Below are positions 1-10,328 of a DNA stretch of 64,000 bases, in pieces (position 1 is the stretch's first letter; each line of letters begins with the position of its first letter). Location: positions 4,285,501-4,349,500 of the forward strand of contig CM065646.1 in NCBI GenBank assembly GCA_033220425.1. The letters are read 5' to 3'. The notes below the pieces were generated by a model. That model was not told the origin of the DNA, searched no databases, and saw only the letters and a program-made list of their open reading frames with translations. Both the position numbers and the translations under genes were made by a program. This DNA comes from Lepraria neglecta (Eukaryota > Ascomycota > Lecanoromycetes > Lecanorales > Stereocaulaceae).

Positions 1-1668
1 GCAACTGACGAAGCTCCCAAAGAGGAAGCTGCACCAGTCGAGAACACTGAAGTGATGGCCGTCGAACCAGCACAAGAAGTCTTAGAGAGCACCGAAGACA
101 AAGAAGCTCCAGCAGAGGCAGCCGGAGAAGCAGCCCCTGCAGAATCAACGCCACCGGTAGAGGCCAGTGAGCAAGTGCCTAAAGACATCGCTGAGCCTGA
201 AGCTGCTCCGGTTGTTGAAGAGGCACCTGCAGATCCTCCTGCAGAGTCAGACCCGCCAGCAAGCGAAGAACCTCCAACAGAAATCCCATCCGAGCCAGCT
301 CCAGCATCAACTGAGGAGTCAACACCTGATCCACCAGCCGACCCGCCAGCAAGCGAAGAACCTCCAGCAGAAACCCCATCCGAGCCAGCTCCAGCATCAA
401 CTGAGGAGTCAACACCTGATCCACCAGCCGACCCGCCAGCTGACCCACTAACAGAGTCTGCTCCAGTGGCTAGCGAAGAAAATCCGCCAGAACCACCAGT
501 AGAAGTAGCCCCTGTTGCCTCAGAAGAGTCAGCACCAGAGCCGGCAGCGGAAGAGCCCTCGGCAGCTATTGAGGAGGCTGCGAGTGACCCACCGGCCGAA
601 CCTGTTCCTGAAGTTGCAGCAGATGCTCCTGTTGAATCTGGCCCGGAAATCGCAGCTGAGCCGCCAGCAGAGGAACCCGCAGTGGATCCGCCAGCGGAAT
701 CTGCTCCAGAGGCTGCGCCTGAGACTGCGCCTGAGGCGGACCCACCAGCTGAAGCATCTCCAGAAGCTGCGGCAGATCCAGCACCGGAAGCTGCAGCAGA
801 CCCAGCGCCGGAGCCAACTCCGGCAACAGACGATGTCATCGCTGAGGAACCCGCTGACGATGCAGCGCCACTCGAACCACCTCCATCCCCAATGTCGTCA
901 AAACGCCATCATCGGTCCAAAGGATGGGAACGCGAACGCCGGCACAGCAAGTCTTCCTCAAAAGGCAGCATGGAAACCTCACGCCCCGAGCGCAAACGCC
1001 GCGAAAGCGACGTCAGCGCCTCCACCGCAAAGTCTGGTGATGTCGAAGCAATAATCAAAGAAGCGAAAGAAAGGAAGCAGAGCAAGCTTCATTCTGGTTC
1101 GAAGACTAGTGATAGAGGTACAATCGAGCGTCCAAAATCAGAGCGTCGATCAAGTAGGCGGGAGAAAGAAAAAGAAACGGAACCAGAAAAGAAACCAGAA
1201 AAGAAACCGTCAGCACTCCGACCACGAATCCTGGACGTAATGCCCCGAGCCGAATCCGAGGCACGCATGTTCCTTCGTGTAAACGGCGAGAAAGAGAAAT
1301 CGTCGTCGAGTTCAAGGCCGAAAGACAAGCGCAGCTCTACTACGCTCGATACCAGCAGTAGTCGAAGGAATGCTCAGACGAAAGCGAAATCGGCTGATAG
1401 GCGTCCTAGTAAAGATTTAGAGGATGATGAGGCGAGGAGGGAGAGGAGGAGGAAGAGGAAGGATTTGGATGAGGCGGAAGCAGAAGCTAAACGGGAACTG
1501 CGTAGGAAAAAGAAAGAATTGGAGGAGGCGCAAGAAGTGGCAAGGAAGGCGAAAGAGAGGAAGCGGGAGAGGGAGAGAGTTTATAGGGAGGAGAATAGTA
1601 GAGGGAGTGGAGGAGGTATAAGGATGAGGGATGGGCCGAGGGGTTTCTTTAGTCGGATCTTCTCTTGA
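1..1668 (+). CDS. Pro/Ala/Glu-rich low-complexity protein, 3' part (5' end outside window)
   Basis: The reading frame is open from base 1, so the start lies upstream and only the last 555 residues are seen. The N-terminal half is almost entirely Ala, Pro, Glu, Asp and Ser and contains a 30-residue tandem repeat (bases 250-429). The C-terminal half, from about base 890, changes to Lys/Arg/Ser/Glu-rich sequence with a long charged segment near bases 1420-1600 that is likely helical or coiled coil. It ends in a short GFFSRIFS-type tail and TGA. No catalytic domain or membrane segment is visible. Proteins of this make-up are common and poorly named in filamentous fungi, so I assign no function. 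The gene is real by its length and by the codon-periodic repeat. Confidence 0.75.
   Translation, partial: ATDEAPKEEAAPVENTEVMAVEPAQEVLESTEDKEAPAEAAGEAAPAESTPPVEASEQVPKDIAEPEAAPVVEEAPADPPAESDPPASEEPPTEIPSEPAPASTEESTPDPPADPPASEEPPAETPSEPAPASTEESTPDPPADPPADPLTESAPVASEENPPEPPVEVAPVASEESAPEPAAEEPSAAIEEAASDPPAEPVPEVAADAPVESGPEIAAEPPAEEPAVDPPAESAPEAAPETAPEADPPAEASPEAAADPAPEAAADPAPEPTPATDDVIAEEPADDAAPLEPPPSPMSSKRHHRSKGWERERRHSKSSSKGSMETSRPERKRRESDVSASTAKSGDVEAIIKEAKERKQSKLHSGSKTSDRGTIERPKSERRSSRREKEKETEPEKKPEKKPSALRPRILDVMPRAESEARMFLRVNGEKEKSSSSSRPKDKRSSTTLDTSSSRRNAQTKAKSADRRPSKDLEDDEARRERRRKRKDLDEAEAEAKRELRRKKKELEEAQEVARKAKERKRERERVYREENSRGSGGGIRMRDGPRGFFSRIFS
250..440 (+). repeat. 90-bp in-frame tandem repeat
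   Basis: Two near-identical 90-bp units (250-339 and 340-429) and the start of a third, with only a few substitutions between them. Each encodes 30 residues of Pro/Ala/Glu/Ser repeat. The unit length is a multiple of three, so copy-number change would keep the frame. Confidence 0.9.
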
Positions 1669-2861
1669 CGAGGGGGTGATTTCCTTTGTCGAGTTTCGTT
1701 GCATTTGACCGACGATGAGAAGGACGGGAGTAACAAGTGTTTTGATTATATTTTCTACAGCATGCGTCTCCCTCTCTTGCATTTGATTCAATTTGATGTT
1801 ACATGCGGCGAGCACAGGAGCAGTAATGCGCAAGTCGATTGCGGTGCCAACAGTATGCATCTTCTCCTACACTACACTCCCTTATGTACGGCCTCTTGTA
1901 TGGACTACCTCATCTCTCATCTCTCTTCCTTTCATATGCTTCCTTACAGTCTACGCGTATTTAATATCACTACATACATAGCTCACTCAAGCTCACGATA
2001 TCACCAATTCTTCTCCAACTTCCCACATAAAGCGAGAGCATTGATGAAAAAGGTAGAGTAAATAGATAGTTCGCATCAACCGGCAGCAGTGTCAGGCCGG
2101 CGACACACGCAACATCCCCTGGTACGCAAGCGCACCAAAGATTATCGCAGAAGTCAAAAACATGTTGATTCATATGATAGCCCACGTGGGGACGTTTCAG
2201 CGATCAAACTGAAAAGAACAGATACTACACTTGATCTAAGCCAGGAGAGGCAGAGAGAAGGTAAGGAAAAAAGAGCAGGGTTTCATGGGGGAAGAGGGGG
2301 ATTATATAGGATTGGTGAGTGCCGGGTTGTAGGTGTGGAAGTGTTAGTATGGGTTGGTTGAGTCATGAGTTGGTATGAGTCATTTGGAGAATTTTGAATT
2401 TTTTTGGTGGAGGAATGGTGTTGGAAGCCTAAGAGGGAGAGCAAAGTCCCTGCCTGGCGACGAAGCTATTGGAGAAAGTAGCTAGTCGAAGAAGCGAAAC
2501 AGCTTGGGTATCTAGATGCTCAAGCAAGCCTATACACTGAATGTCTGAGAATGTACAGTCTCTGTGAACTAAATGCTAAGGAATGGCCTTCAAGCTTCTG
2601 GGCCTTCCCAATCCAACAAGCGTATGATTCGCTGCGGCTCAACTAATAATTTCTCGGCTTGCGTTCTCCTAGATGTTTGCGCATCTTAGAGCTGTGGCGA
2701 AGTTCCAAAGGATTTGGCTTATGGAATTTCCACGTAGACCGACCGCAGCGCTAGGGTTGGTCGGGGCTTATTGCGAGCCAGAAAGTATGCCTCGGGGACT
2801 TTCGCCTCCACATGCTGACCGCCTTAGGGGAACAATCCAACTCAAATTGAGCTCTTTCGCG
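1669..2861. other. intergenic, no gene recognised
   Basis: Stop-rich in most frames, with short unconvincing open frames. It lies between the end of the repeat protein and the 3' end of the minus-strand glycosyltransferase-like gene, so it should hold two 3' flanks. No RNA gene, TIR or conserved coding segment is seen. Confidence 0.5.
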
Positions 2862-4397
2862 TTAAGGGGTTTTGATCTGGTTGTCCTCGGTGCAAATCTT
2901 CTCGTTCGCATAAGCTCGATAACGATCTAGCAAGTCCGTATCGTACATCTCATGCTGTGACCGAAAGCTGAAATGCGAAGCGATCGCATGGGTGTTCACC
3001 AGTAGAGCTATTCGTACGTATGTTAGCATTTTCACATCAATTCCCTCCGTCACAAAGGAAAATACTCACGTCTCCGCAACTTCTTATTTATAGTCACACT
3101 CAACTCCAGTTCGTCGTCCCTCGTTTTGAACGGCAGGTTGTTCAGCACATCCTGTCCCCAAATGGCCATGAAGTTTATGTTCATCCGCCCGTATGCCATA
3201 TCCCAGATGCCCTCTCTTTCATCATCAATCCCATGCCCATAGTGATACAATTCTAGATTTTCTTGCTCAAGATTCTGGAGAAATGAATAATGCGCCTGCG
3301 CACCAAGCGACCAACTTGCCCAATCTGGGCCATCAGGATCGTAAGTCGACTTAACCATGGGTGTCCGCCACAGGTTCTTCTCGTCATCTGGGAGAGGTAG
3401 CCATCGATGACCCTGGTGAGGAGGACCTCCTGGTGAGCCTATGGCAAGAGTGCTGCCGTCGTCCTCCTTCCCGTCATGAATGCCCTTGACTGGGAAGTTC
3501 ATGTCGCCCTTGTATTCTGGTAAAGCAGATGCGCGCCAAGCTGTAGGCCCTTTGGATTCGGCGCTGGGGTTTTGAGAAGGATGCATTTCGGGCAAGTAGG
3601 AGTGTATGGCGCCCATGCGGTAGTGGAGCCAGCCGGTTTCGGGGCTGTTGATAAGATTGGCGACAACGTCAAGCGAATTTGGGTGGTGGATCTTTGTGTA
3701 GACGATGTCAGGTATGGCTTCGTCGTTGAAATATACCTGCCAAAAGCTGCGTCAGCCAGCGGCTTGCGCCAATGAATGTGAACGAGCGTACAATATCGTC
3801 ATCGATTTTGATATACATAAAATTCCGCTCAACAGCATTACCCCAACCCTCATTATATCCCAAAGAAGGTATAGTAATTTTTTTGTACAATTCACTCGTC
3901 GTGACCAGCTCATCCAAGTATTTAACATCCTCCTCCCTATCCGTATTGACCACAAAATGCACCTCGTCAAGCCATCCCCCATTACTGACCAGATTCTTCT
4001 TGAGATAACAATCTAATATCGCAACCACAGACGGCCGCCCAAAGAATATCAGCCCAATTATTTTGAATTCTTCAGGTTTGGCCCACTGCTTGACTGGACT
4101 ATCTGGCGGCCTTGAGGGCGGTAGATACGGGGGATCCTTCGTGACTCTGATCCCTCTGCTTCGGCTTATAGCAACGCCAATCAGAAGCAAGGCCGCCACG
4201 GTCGCAAGTGCGATTATCACATATCGAGGTCTTAGCCATGAGGGCGCCAAGGTCAACGTTTTTCGCAAGCGCGACCGCTCTGCGCCAGGATTTCTTGCGT
4301 GCCCATTCTGATGGAGTGGTTCGGCGGATTCGAGGTCATCTAGATCGAATGATTCAGGTTGTAGCAAACCTTGTTGCTCTATGTTCGACTTGCTCAT
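2862..4397 (-). CDS. type II membrane glycosyltransferase-like protein
   Basis: Three exons on the minus strand: 4397-3792, 3736-3070 and 3007-2862. The introns have GTACGC...CAG and GTGAGT...TAG ends with a CTAAC branch site, and give 472 residues in frame. The N terminus is cytosolic-like and acidic, followed by one hydrophobic segment at about residues 59-78, fitting a type II Golgi or secretory membrane protein. The lumenal part opens with a KIIGLIFFGRP segment. An acidic KIDDDIVYF motif straddling the first intron, near residue 200, looks like the DXD metal/nucleotide-sugar site of GT-A glycosyltransferases. I recognise it as a widespread fungal family of putative sugar transferases; donor and acceptor are unknown. 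It shares a 399-bp divergent upstream region with UTP15. Confidence 0.8.
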
Positions 4398-4796
4398 GCC
4401 GTTTTGGGAGATGCTTGCGGCGGCGAAGACAGGGATAGCTCCAGCGAGAGTTGGAAGTCGACCAGGCTACTTGAGGAATGTTGACTTGCGCTATGTACGG
4501 AGTGCGCGGGCAATATTCATAGAGAAGTAAAATAGTAAAAAGCACGCCTCAGAACTCCACAATGCAGACAGACAATATGGGTAGAGTATTTACAACGGGA
4601 ATCCTTCAGCTGGAGGGATCCGGAGCTAAGCTGAGGTTATACTTTGCGCTAACGGAAAAATCGCCCGCCGAAGCTCAGCCTTACGAATTATTTCGACTTC
4701 GAAAATGTAGCACACACAAAACAATTATGCCTGCCAAAGACGAATTCATGGCAAGTCTCAATATTTGACGGTCCATCCGTTGGGGCAAAAGGAAGC
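4398..4796. promoter_or_regulatory. divergent intergenic region (glycosyltransferase-like / UTP15)
   Basis: About 400 bp between two divergent start codons, so it must carry both promoters. It has a 68-codon open frame (4562-4768) with no recognisable protein signal, which I do not call. No specific operator is convincing. Confidence 0.5.
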
Positions 4797-6398
4797 ATGT
4801 CAGCCCCGGTACTTCCTCTCCAGCCTGTGAAGCTCCCTCCCGGTCCATCACCTTTGACCCCTGAGCAAACCTACTGGCGCACCTTCAAATCACACGTGCT
4901 AGTACCTTCACCCGCAAAAAATCCAATCACTCACATCTCGAATCCCTTACCTCCATCAAATGTGCTTGCTTCAGCTTCGGACCATTTCGCTGTCACTACT
5001 GGAACGCGCCTACAAATCTTTTCCGTGCGGACTCGCAAGCTAGTCAAGACAATATCCCGTTTCGACGACATTGCTCATGGCGGCGAGATCAGACGCGATG
5101 GTCGTGTCATGGTTGCTGGAGATGAGAGTGGGGCTATCCAAGTCTTTGATATCAGTTCAAGAGCCATCCTAAAGACATGGAAGGAGCATAAGCAGCCGGT
5201 ATGGACCACAAAGTTTTCGCCTACGGAACCAACAACCTTGATGAGTGCGAGCGATGACTGTACGGTCAGACTTTGGGATCTACCAAGTCAGGAGAGTACA
5301 ACTACGTTCGCTGGTCACCAAGACTACATCAGGAGTGGGGCTTTCATGCCGGGGCAGGCCTCTGGACTCTTATTATCTGGAAGCTATGATCAGACGGTCA
5401 GATTGTGGGATCCAAGAGCACCGCAGAATGCCGTCATGACATTCAAGCATTCTGCACCTGTCGAGGATGTACTGCCAATGCCATCAGGAACCACCGTGCT
5501 TGCCGCTGCAGACAACCAGATCTCCGTGCTAGATCTGGTAGCAGCAAGGCCTCTGCAATTGCTGAAAAATCACCAGAAGACCGTCACCTCCCTATGTCTG
5601 GCTTCGAATAACACCAGACTTGTCAGTGGTGGATTGGATGGACATCTCAAAGTGTTTGAGACTACAGCTTGGAATGTCGTCGCCGGTTCCAAATACCCAT
5701 CACCAATTCTTTCATTATGCGTCATTGGCTCGGGTACAACAAGAGAGGATCGTCATCTCGCTGTCGGTATGCAATCCGGCAATCTCTCAATCAAGACACG
5801 GCTTTCCGGACAGCAAAAGGTCAAGGAAAAGGAGCGGCAAAAGGAGATGCAAGCTCTCATCGAAGGCAACATCGAAGAACTTGACCGTAAGAGAGCCAAG
5901 AAGAAGCCGAAGGGTTGGGAGAAGCGCTTTAGAGGACGAGATTTCACTGGCGAAGGTACAGACATTATCATTGAGGGAAGATCAAAAAGGAATGTCAAGA
6001 AATCAAGGCTATGGGAAATTCTTTTACGCAAGGGCAGATATGCGGCCGCTCTGGATGAAGTCCTGAAGGCCAACCATCTTCCTGATGTTGTAACATTGTT
6101 GACCGCCCTCCGTCACCGCTCTGCCATGCGAACCGCCTTGTCTGGTCGAGATGATGTTTCACTACAGCCAATTTTCAAATGGGTCTGCATCCACATTACC
6201 AACCCTCGATACGTCAATTTGTGTGTTGACATTGGGATGCTCATCGTCGATCTATACTCAGTACACATGGGCGAATCTCCTCAGATTGACAAATTGATGA
6301 CACGACTACACCGAGCAGTACGCATGGAAGTCGAAAGGTCACAGCAGGCGTGGCAAACCAAAGGGATGTTGGGGATGCTCATCAACTCAACGGAGTGA
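4797..6398 (+). CDS. utp15: U3 snoRNP protein UTP15 (WD40)
   Basis: Single-exon 533-residue protein. The N terminus has the family's PEQTYWRTFKS-type entry. It is followed by a WD40 propeller at about residues 60-330, with readable blades such as the SDDCTVRLWDL and SYDQTVRLWDP strands. A basic linker (KRAKKKPKGWEKRFRG) precedes the conserved UTP15 C-terminal domain at about residues 375-525, which includes the LRKGRYAAALDEVL segment. Length and domain order match UTP15, a component of the t-UTP subcomplex of the small-subunit processome that acts in nucleolar pre-18S rRNA processing. The start ATG is the first in frame and lies directly before the conserved N terminus. Confidence 0.95.
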   Translation: MSAPVLPLQPVKLPPGPSPLTPEQTYWRTFKSHVLVPSPAKNPITHISNPLPPSNVLASASDHFAVTTGTRLQIFSVRTRKLVKTISRFDDIAHGGEIRRDGRVMVAGDESGAIQVFDISSRAILKTWKEHKQPVWTTKFSPTEPTTLMSASDDCTVRLWDLPSQESTTTFAGHQDYIRSGAFMPGQASGLLLSGSYDQTVRLWDPRAPQNAVMTFKHSAPVEDVLPMPSGTTVLAAADNQISVLDLVAARPLQLLKNHQKTVTSLCLASNNTRLVSGGLDGHLKVFETTAWNVVAGSKYPSPILSLCVIGSGTTREDRHLAVGMQSGNLSIKTRLSGQQKVKEKERQKEMQALIEGNIEELDRKRAKKKPKGWEKRFRGRDFTGEGTDIIIEGRSKRNVKKSRLWEILLRKGRYAAALDEVLKANHLPDVVTLLTALRHRSAMRTALSGRDDVSLQPIFKWVCIHITNPRYVNLCVDIGMLIVDLYSVHMGESPQIDKLMTRLHRAVRMEVERSQQAWQTKGMLGMLINSTE

Positions 6399-6747
6399 AT
6401 CTTATGGGATTCACTACCCAAAGAGCAAACACTTTTAGAGTTGAAGCTCTCGCGATTCGCAAAATGATCCGGATATTTGCCCAACTTAACATCCAATATA
6501 CTTGACAGTGAGCAGTAAGAGGTTGGAGATCTTGGGCAGCGGCCACACATTCGCAGCTAACCGTTGTAGTTCGAGCAGCCAGGACGAAAAGCCGAGGGGT
6601 TACTATCCGGACTTTATTGCTACCTGCGAGCCACTACATTGTTGATAATTGAAGTCGACACTCTGATCTTGCTCTGTCCACACGCGCTATTCTGACCCCA
6701 GCCATTGCACCCACTCGTACCAACTACACCAGCTCTGCGCAATCAAA
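6399..6747. other. intergenic, no gene recognised
   Basis: Holds the UTP15 3' flank and the upstream region of the decayed SDR gene. No coding segment or repeat is seen. Confidence 0.5.
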
Positions 6748-7829
6748 ATGCCCCTCCACGATCTGACAGGCAAGATATGTAGATTTTCCGAGCACTTCAC
6801 CCCCTGGTTCACGTCGTAATCTGGGTGTGAGACCATGTTTCGTGAGCGAATGGTGGGATTTTGTCCTCATATGCTCCCGAGACTTGTCTCATAGCCTCAA
6901 TCGCAGACGTGAAAGAGAAGGTCTAAACCCGAACTCTTTACAGGTCGTGTTGCTCAGTGGTATTGGATATATCTCTGAAGGTTAGTCTGCTCTACATGAT
7001 TCCGGCAACAGGCCATGACTCAAGAAATACCACAGGATGGGGCAATGGCACCACAACCATAAGACTCTTCGCCCGTCAAGGCGCTATCATCTTCCGCTGT
7101 AACATCTCCCTACCGGCCGCCGAGAAGGCCGCATCACCAATTCGCGCGGAAAACCCTTCGCACAACATTTCAGTCATGCACGGAGATGCCACCTCTTCCT
7201 CGTCAGTACGCTCAGTCGTCGACGCCTGCATAGCCAAGTATGGCCGCATAGATATCCTAGTCAACAACGTCGGCCGCAGCGAGCCTGGCGGTCCACCAGA
7301 ACTGACCGAGGAAGTTTGGGACGCACAAACGGATATCAATCTCAAAAGCGTCTACCTTTTTGTTCACCTGGTACTGCCCATATTGGAGAAACAAGATAAA
7401 GGTAGCGTGGTCGTTAAAATCGCTAGCGTTGCTGGCCTTCGCTACATCGCCAAGCTGCAAGTCGCGTACACAGCTACCAAGGCGGCGGTCATATAATTCA
7501 CGAAGACAACGGCCGTTATTTACACAAAGAAAAGGATTAGGCTGAATGCCGTCGTGCCAGGCCTGATCAACACGCCTGTGGTAAAAGTGCTCGCGGATAA
7601 ATATGCGGAGGGTAATTATGAGGCTTTTGGCGAGAAGCGGGACGAGCAGGACCCTATGGGGAAGATGTGAGACTACCCCACATTAAGTTGCTGCTCACGA
7701 GTGAGGAGGCTGACACAGCTTTAGGGGAGATGCTTGGGATGTTACTCACGCTGCGCTGTTTATGGCTAGTGATTAGGCAAGGTATATCAGATCATCGTTG
7801 ATGGTGGATTAGTGGAATCAACTGGCTAG
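6748..7829 (+). pseudogene. short-chain dehydrogenase/reductase (SDR), decayed
   Basis: A classical SDR can be followed through four exons: 6748-6774, 6944-6980, 7036-7666 and 7725-7829. The glycine-rich cofactor segment (LSGIGYISEGWGNGTTT) is split by an intron. The LVNNVG strand, the YTATKAAV active-site region (Tyr-x3-Lys) and the NAVVPGLINTP segment follow in order. Damage: the first donor is AAG|ATATGT, not GT; TAA at 7494-7496 replaces a codon inside the helix after the active site; TAG at 7774-7776 interrupts the last exon; and about two codons are missing just after it (ARYI-QIIVDGG). Three independent lesions make an active oxidoreductase unlikely. The substrate cannot be inferred. 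Confidence 0.8.
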
Positions 7830-8982
7830 GCAGATTCAAGACTATCAGTATCCTAGGTGCACACGTTCGGACCTATGTGACGATGTCTAAGCATTGAGAG
7901 CAAAATGTTAAAGTCGAAGAAGCAACGAGCTGCGTTTCAACTGCAAGGAATCAGGCTGACACTAATCATGTGACAGCGCTAAGTCCATGGGCCACAGGCT
8001 GAAATCGGATGAGCAATGAAAACGATTGGTGATGTTATGTGCAGAGCGGGTAGGAACACACTAGCCAGCTGTCGCTCTTGAACATGGAGGGCTGGTTCGG
8101 GGATGTCAAATTGATTCGGACAATCCCCTAACTTGACAGCCAAGCTGTGAACAGTTGGAAACCTTGGGCTCAATGCCCGAAACGCTTCCAATCATTATTC
8201 AATAATCACATCTGTGCTGTTAATCTTTACAATGCGAGCTGTCATAACGCAAGTTTGAGGGGCTACTGTCCGAAATGTTTCGCAACCTGCGAGGCTGGGG
8301 AGCCATTAGATTCGCCAAGTATTGCTCGAAAAGTCTAAAAGGCACCATTCCGAACGCAGCTAAACCAAATCAAACCCCTCTTTTATCAAGTGGCTTAGGG
8401 CTGAAGCCAAACTTCAAGTCATACAATGAGGGCAGTGTGACAATATGCGAGTCATGACTTGTCACCAGGTCTAGTGCTGACAGATATCGCGCAACAGCAC
8501 CTTGTGCAGGGGCCATGACCTTAGAGCTGCGAATTAGTTCGTTGACGCTATACGAACAGGTAGCACTTAGCTCGGGGATTCGGGTTTGGCGCAAGGGTTC
8601 CCGAGCCGGCTGGCCCAGAACGGGCAGGGATGCGCCATCCAGCTGGCAGTCAGCGGACATGGAGGGTTGCAGAACAATCACATTGGTGGACGGTCGTCCT
8701 AAAAGACTTTCATGCAGAATGCAGCTAATACCGTTTTATCCCTACTTGGCGAGTGGCTTAAGGCTGTGGCATGAGGCTGCGATTCTTGATTTTCATTGGA
8801 CTTGCGCAGAGCATAAGACTACCGATTTGGAATTCAGTAAGGCTGCCAAGGGAGCTGAGAAATGCTTAAGAAGGGAGGCTCTGCTCCATGATGGCTCTGG
8901 CTTTTGACTATTCTCCTAAGAAAGAAAAGAACTCTCCTAAGAAAGAAACGACAAATTTACCTGCTGGGTCCCCAATTCAACG
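7830..8982. other. intergenic, no gene recognised
   Basis: Several open frames of 60-130 codons occur on both strands but none has recognisable protein features. Just upstream of the next start codon a 21-bp-period direct repeat (TCTCCTAAGAAAGAAA core) occurs at about 8912-8949. The rest appears to be non-coding or decayed sequence. Confidence 0.4.
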
Positions 8983-9736
8983 ATGCATATCATCATTCTG
9001 AGCCTCCCTCTTTTAGTCGTACTCATCCACGAGGCCCGCAGCCAAGCAGCAGCATCCTCGTCCGCCTCCCCATCTGGAGGAAGCTTGGGCCCACAATGCT
9101 CAAGCCTCGATGCCTTCATCAGCGCATGCGAAACTCTCACGCCATCATTCACCTTGCTGGCACCCGACGCCCAAGCTACATGCTTCTGCTACGACAACCA
9201 GGGCAATTTCGCACCCGACGATTTCGACCAGGCTGCTTTCGAATGCTATCAATGGGCAGAGACCTCGGATACTGCCCTTGCGGCTGAGCTTAGTATTTCT
9301 AGCGTCGGCTTTTGCACTGATAACGGTGCGGCGGCTTCTAGCGTTGCAGCGGCTTCTAGCGGTGCGGCGGCTTCTTCCAGTGCAGCTATGACGAGTGGGA
9401 CCTTTCCCTCCAATGCGGCATCCTCCAGTTCAGCTATTACCGGTGCCGGCTCAACTCCCAATAAGCCGACCCCTACGAAAACTGGTGAGGGTGCAGGCGG
9501 TGCCACCAAAAGCCCAATGACGACGACTCCTACCCCTAGTACGACTGCCAAAAGCCCTAGCCCAAATACAAACTCTACCAAATCGTCTGAAGCATGCCTA
9601 TGGAATTTTCCCACCTATTTTTCAGCTGTGGTGAGTTTCCCGAAGAGATTGACTCTTTCTGAAAGTTGTTGCATGCTTGAAATGACTGACATGGGACTAG
9701 GCGGTACTCTTTATGCTCGCTCTTGCTCTCTTCTAA
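8983..9736 (+). CDS. secreted Ser/Thr-rich GPI-anchored surface protein
   Basis: Two exons, 8983-9630 and 9701-9736, joined by a GTGAGT...CTAG intron. Reading into the second exon replaces a spurious tail with AVLFMLALALF and a stop, the short hydrophobic end expected of a GPI-attachment signal. The 227-residue product has an N-terminal signal peptide (about residues 1-20, cleavage near ARSQA). A small Cys-containing domain follows at about residues 35-108 (six Cys: QCSS, SACE, CFC, ECY, GFC). The rest is a long Ser/Ala/Thr/Pro-rich stalk likely to be O-glycosylated. Its Cys spacing is not a clear CFEM match, so I only call it a cell-wall or plasma-membrane surface protein. Confidence 0.85.
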
Positions 9737-10010
9737 GACCCTGAAGACCAACAACTTGATGAATCGGCCTTGGAGAGGCTAATATAATATTTGGATCAAT
9801 GAGACATGATGTTCTTTCTCGATGGTGTCATTGATGACTTAAGTGCTTACTCTGTTCCGACTCAATGTTTGACCGGTATCCTAGCAACCACTCTCCTATC
9901 GATATTAACCTAATAGATATACGTTCAGTCTTCTTTCAACCATCCAGGCTTCCCACCTTATTGGGCAGCATTGAAAGCCTACAATCCAAGCTTCTAGGGC
10001 TATGGACCCG

Positions 10011-10080
10011 CCATACGCGCGTAAAAACTTGCCGCACGCCTCGGCAAAGACTTGAGACCCCTAGGCTCCTTTCACACAAG
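10011..10080 (+). repeat. short dispersed repeat, copy 1 (diverged)
   Basis: Aligns by eye with copy 2: a GCGTAAMAACT-like start, a CTCGGC core and a GGCTCCT...CACAAG end. Most differences are transitions. Confidence 0.5.
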
Positions 10081-10157
10081 CTACCCTCTCTCAATGATTG
10101 AGCTGTAGGTGTGGTGGTACTAATAGCTCGGAATCTGAGATGTAGATCTTTGAGCTA

Positions 10158-10231
10158 GTCCTACGTGCGTAACAACTGCCACATGACTCGGCCAATGTTT
10201 CAGCTCTTTCCGCAGGCTCCTGTCCCACAAG
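10158..10231 (+). repeat. short dispersed repeat, copy 2
   Basis: Contains the 17-base string CTGCCACATGACTCGGC and then AATGTTTCAGCT, both identical to copy 3 on the other strand near 19.95 kb. It ends about 97 bp before the F-box start codon. Confidence 0.7.
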
Positions 10232-10328
10232 ACGAACCCCCCTTGTTGAGTCACTTCTCTGCGTTGTCCTCTAAATGCAGACTTTCTTTTCTGTTCATCA
10301 CCACTATTCATCAAGCAAGACAGACAAG

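Larger units (their letters stand above)
9737..10328. promoter_or_regulatory. upstream region of the F-box gene, with two copies of a short repeat
   Basis: No gene is seen. Two related 70-75 bp sequences lie at 10011-10080 and 10158-10231. A third copy lies in inverted orientation at 19911-19984, directly upstream of an unrelated minus-strand gene. Confidence 0.5.

Noticed and set aside
4562-4768. 68-codon plus-strand frame in the divergent region between the glycosyltransferase-like gene and UTP15
   Set aside because: Too short, no features, and placed inside a region that must contain two promoters.
8370-8907. Opposing frames of 103 and 130 codons (8370-8681 minus, 8515-8907 plus)
   Set aside because: They overlap each other, have no recognisable motifs, and show no signal or splice context.
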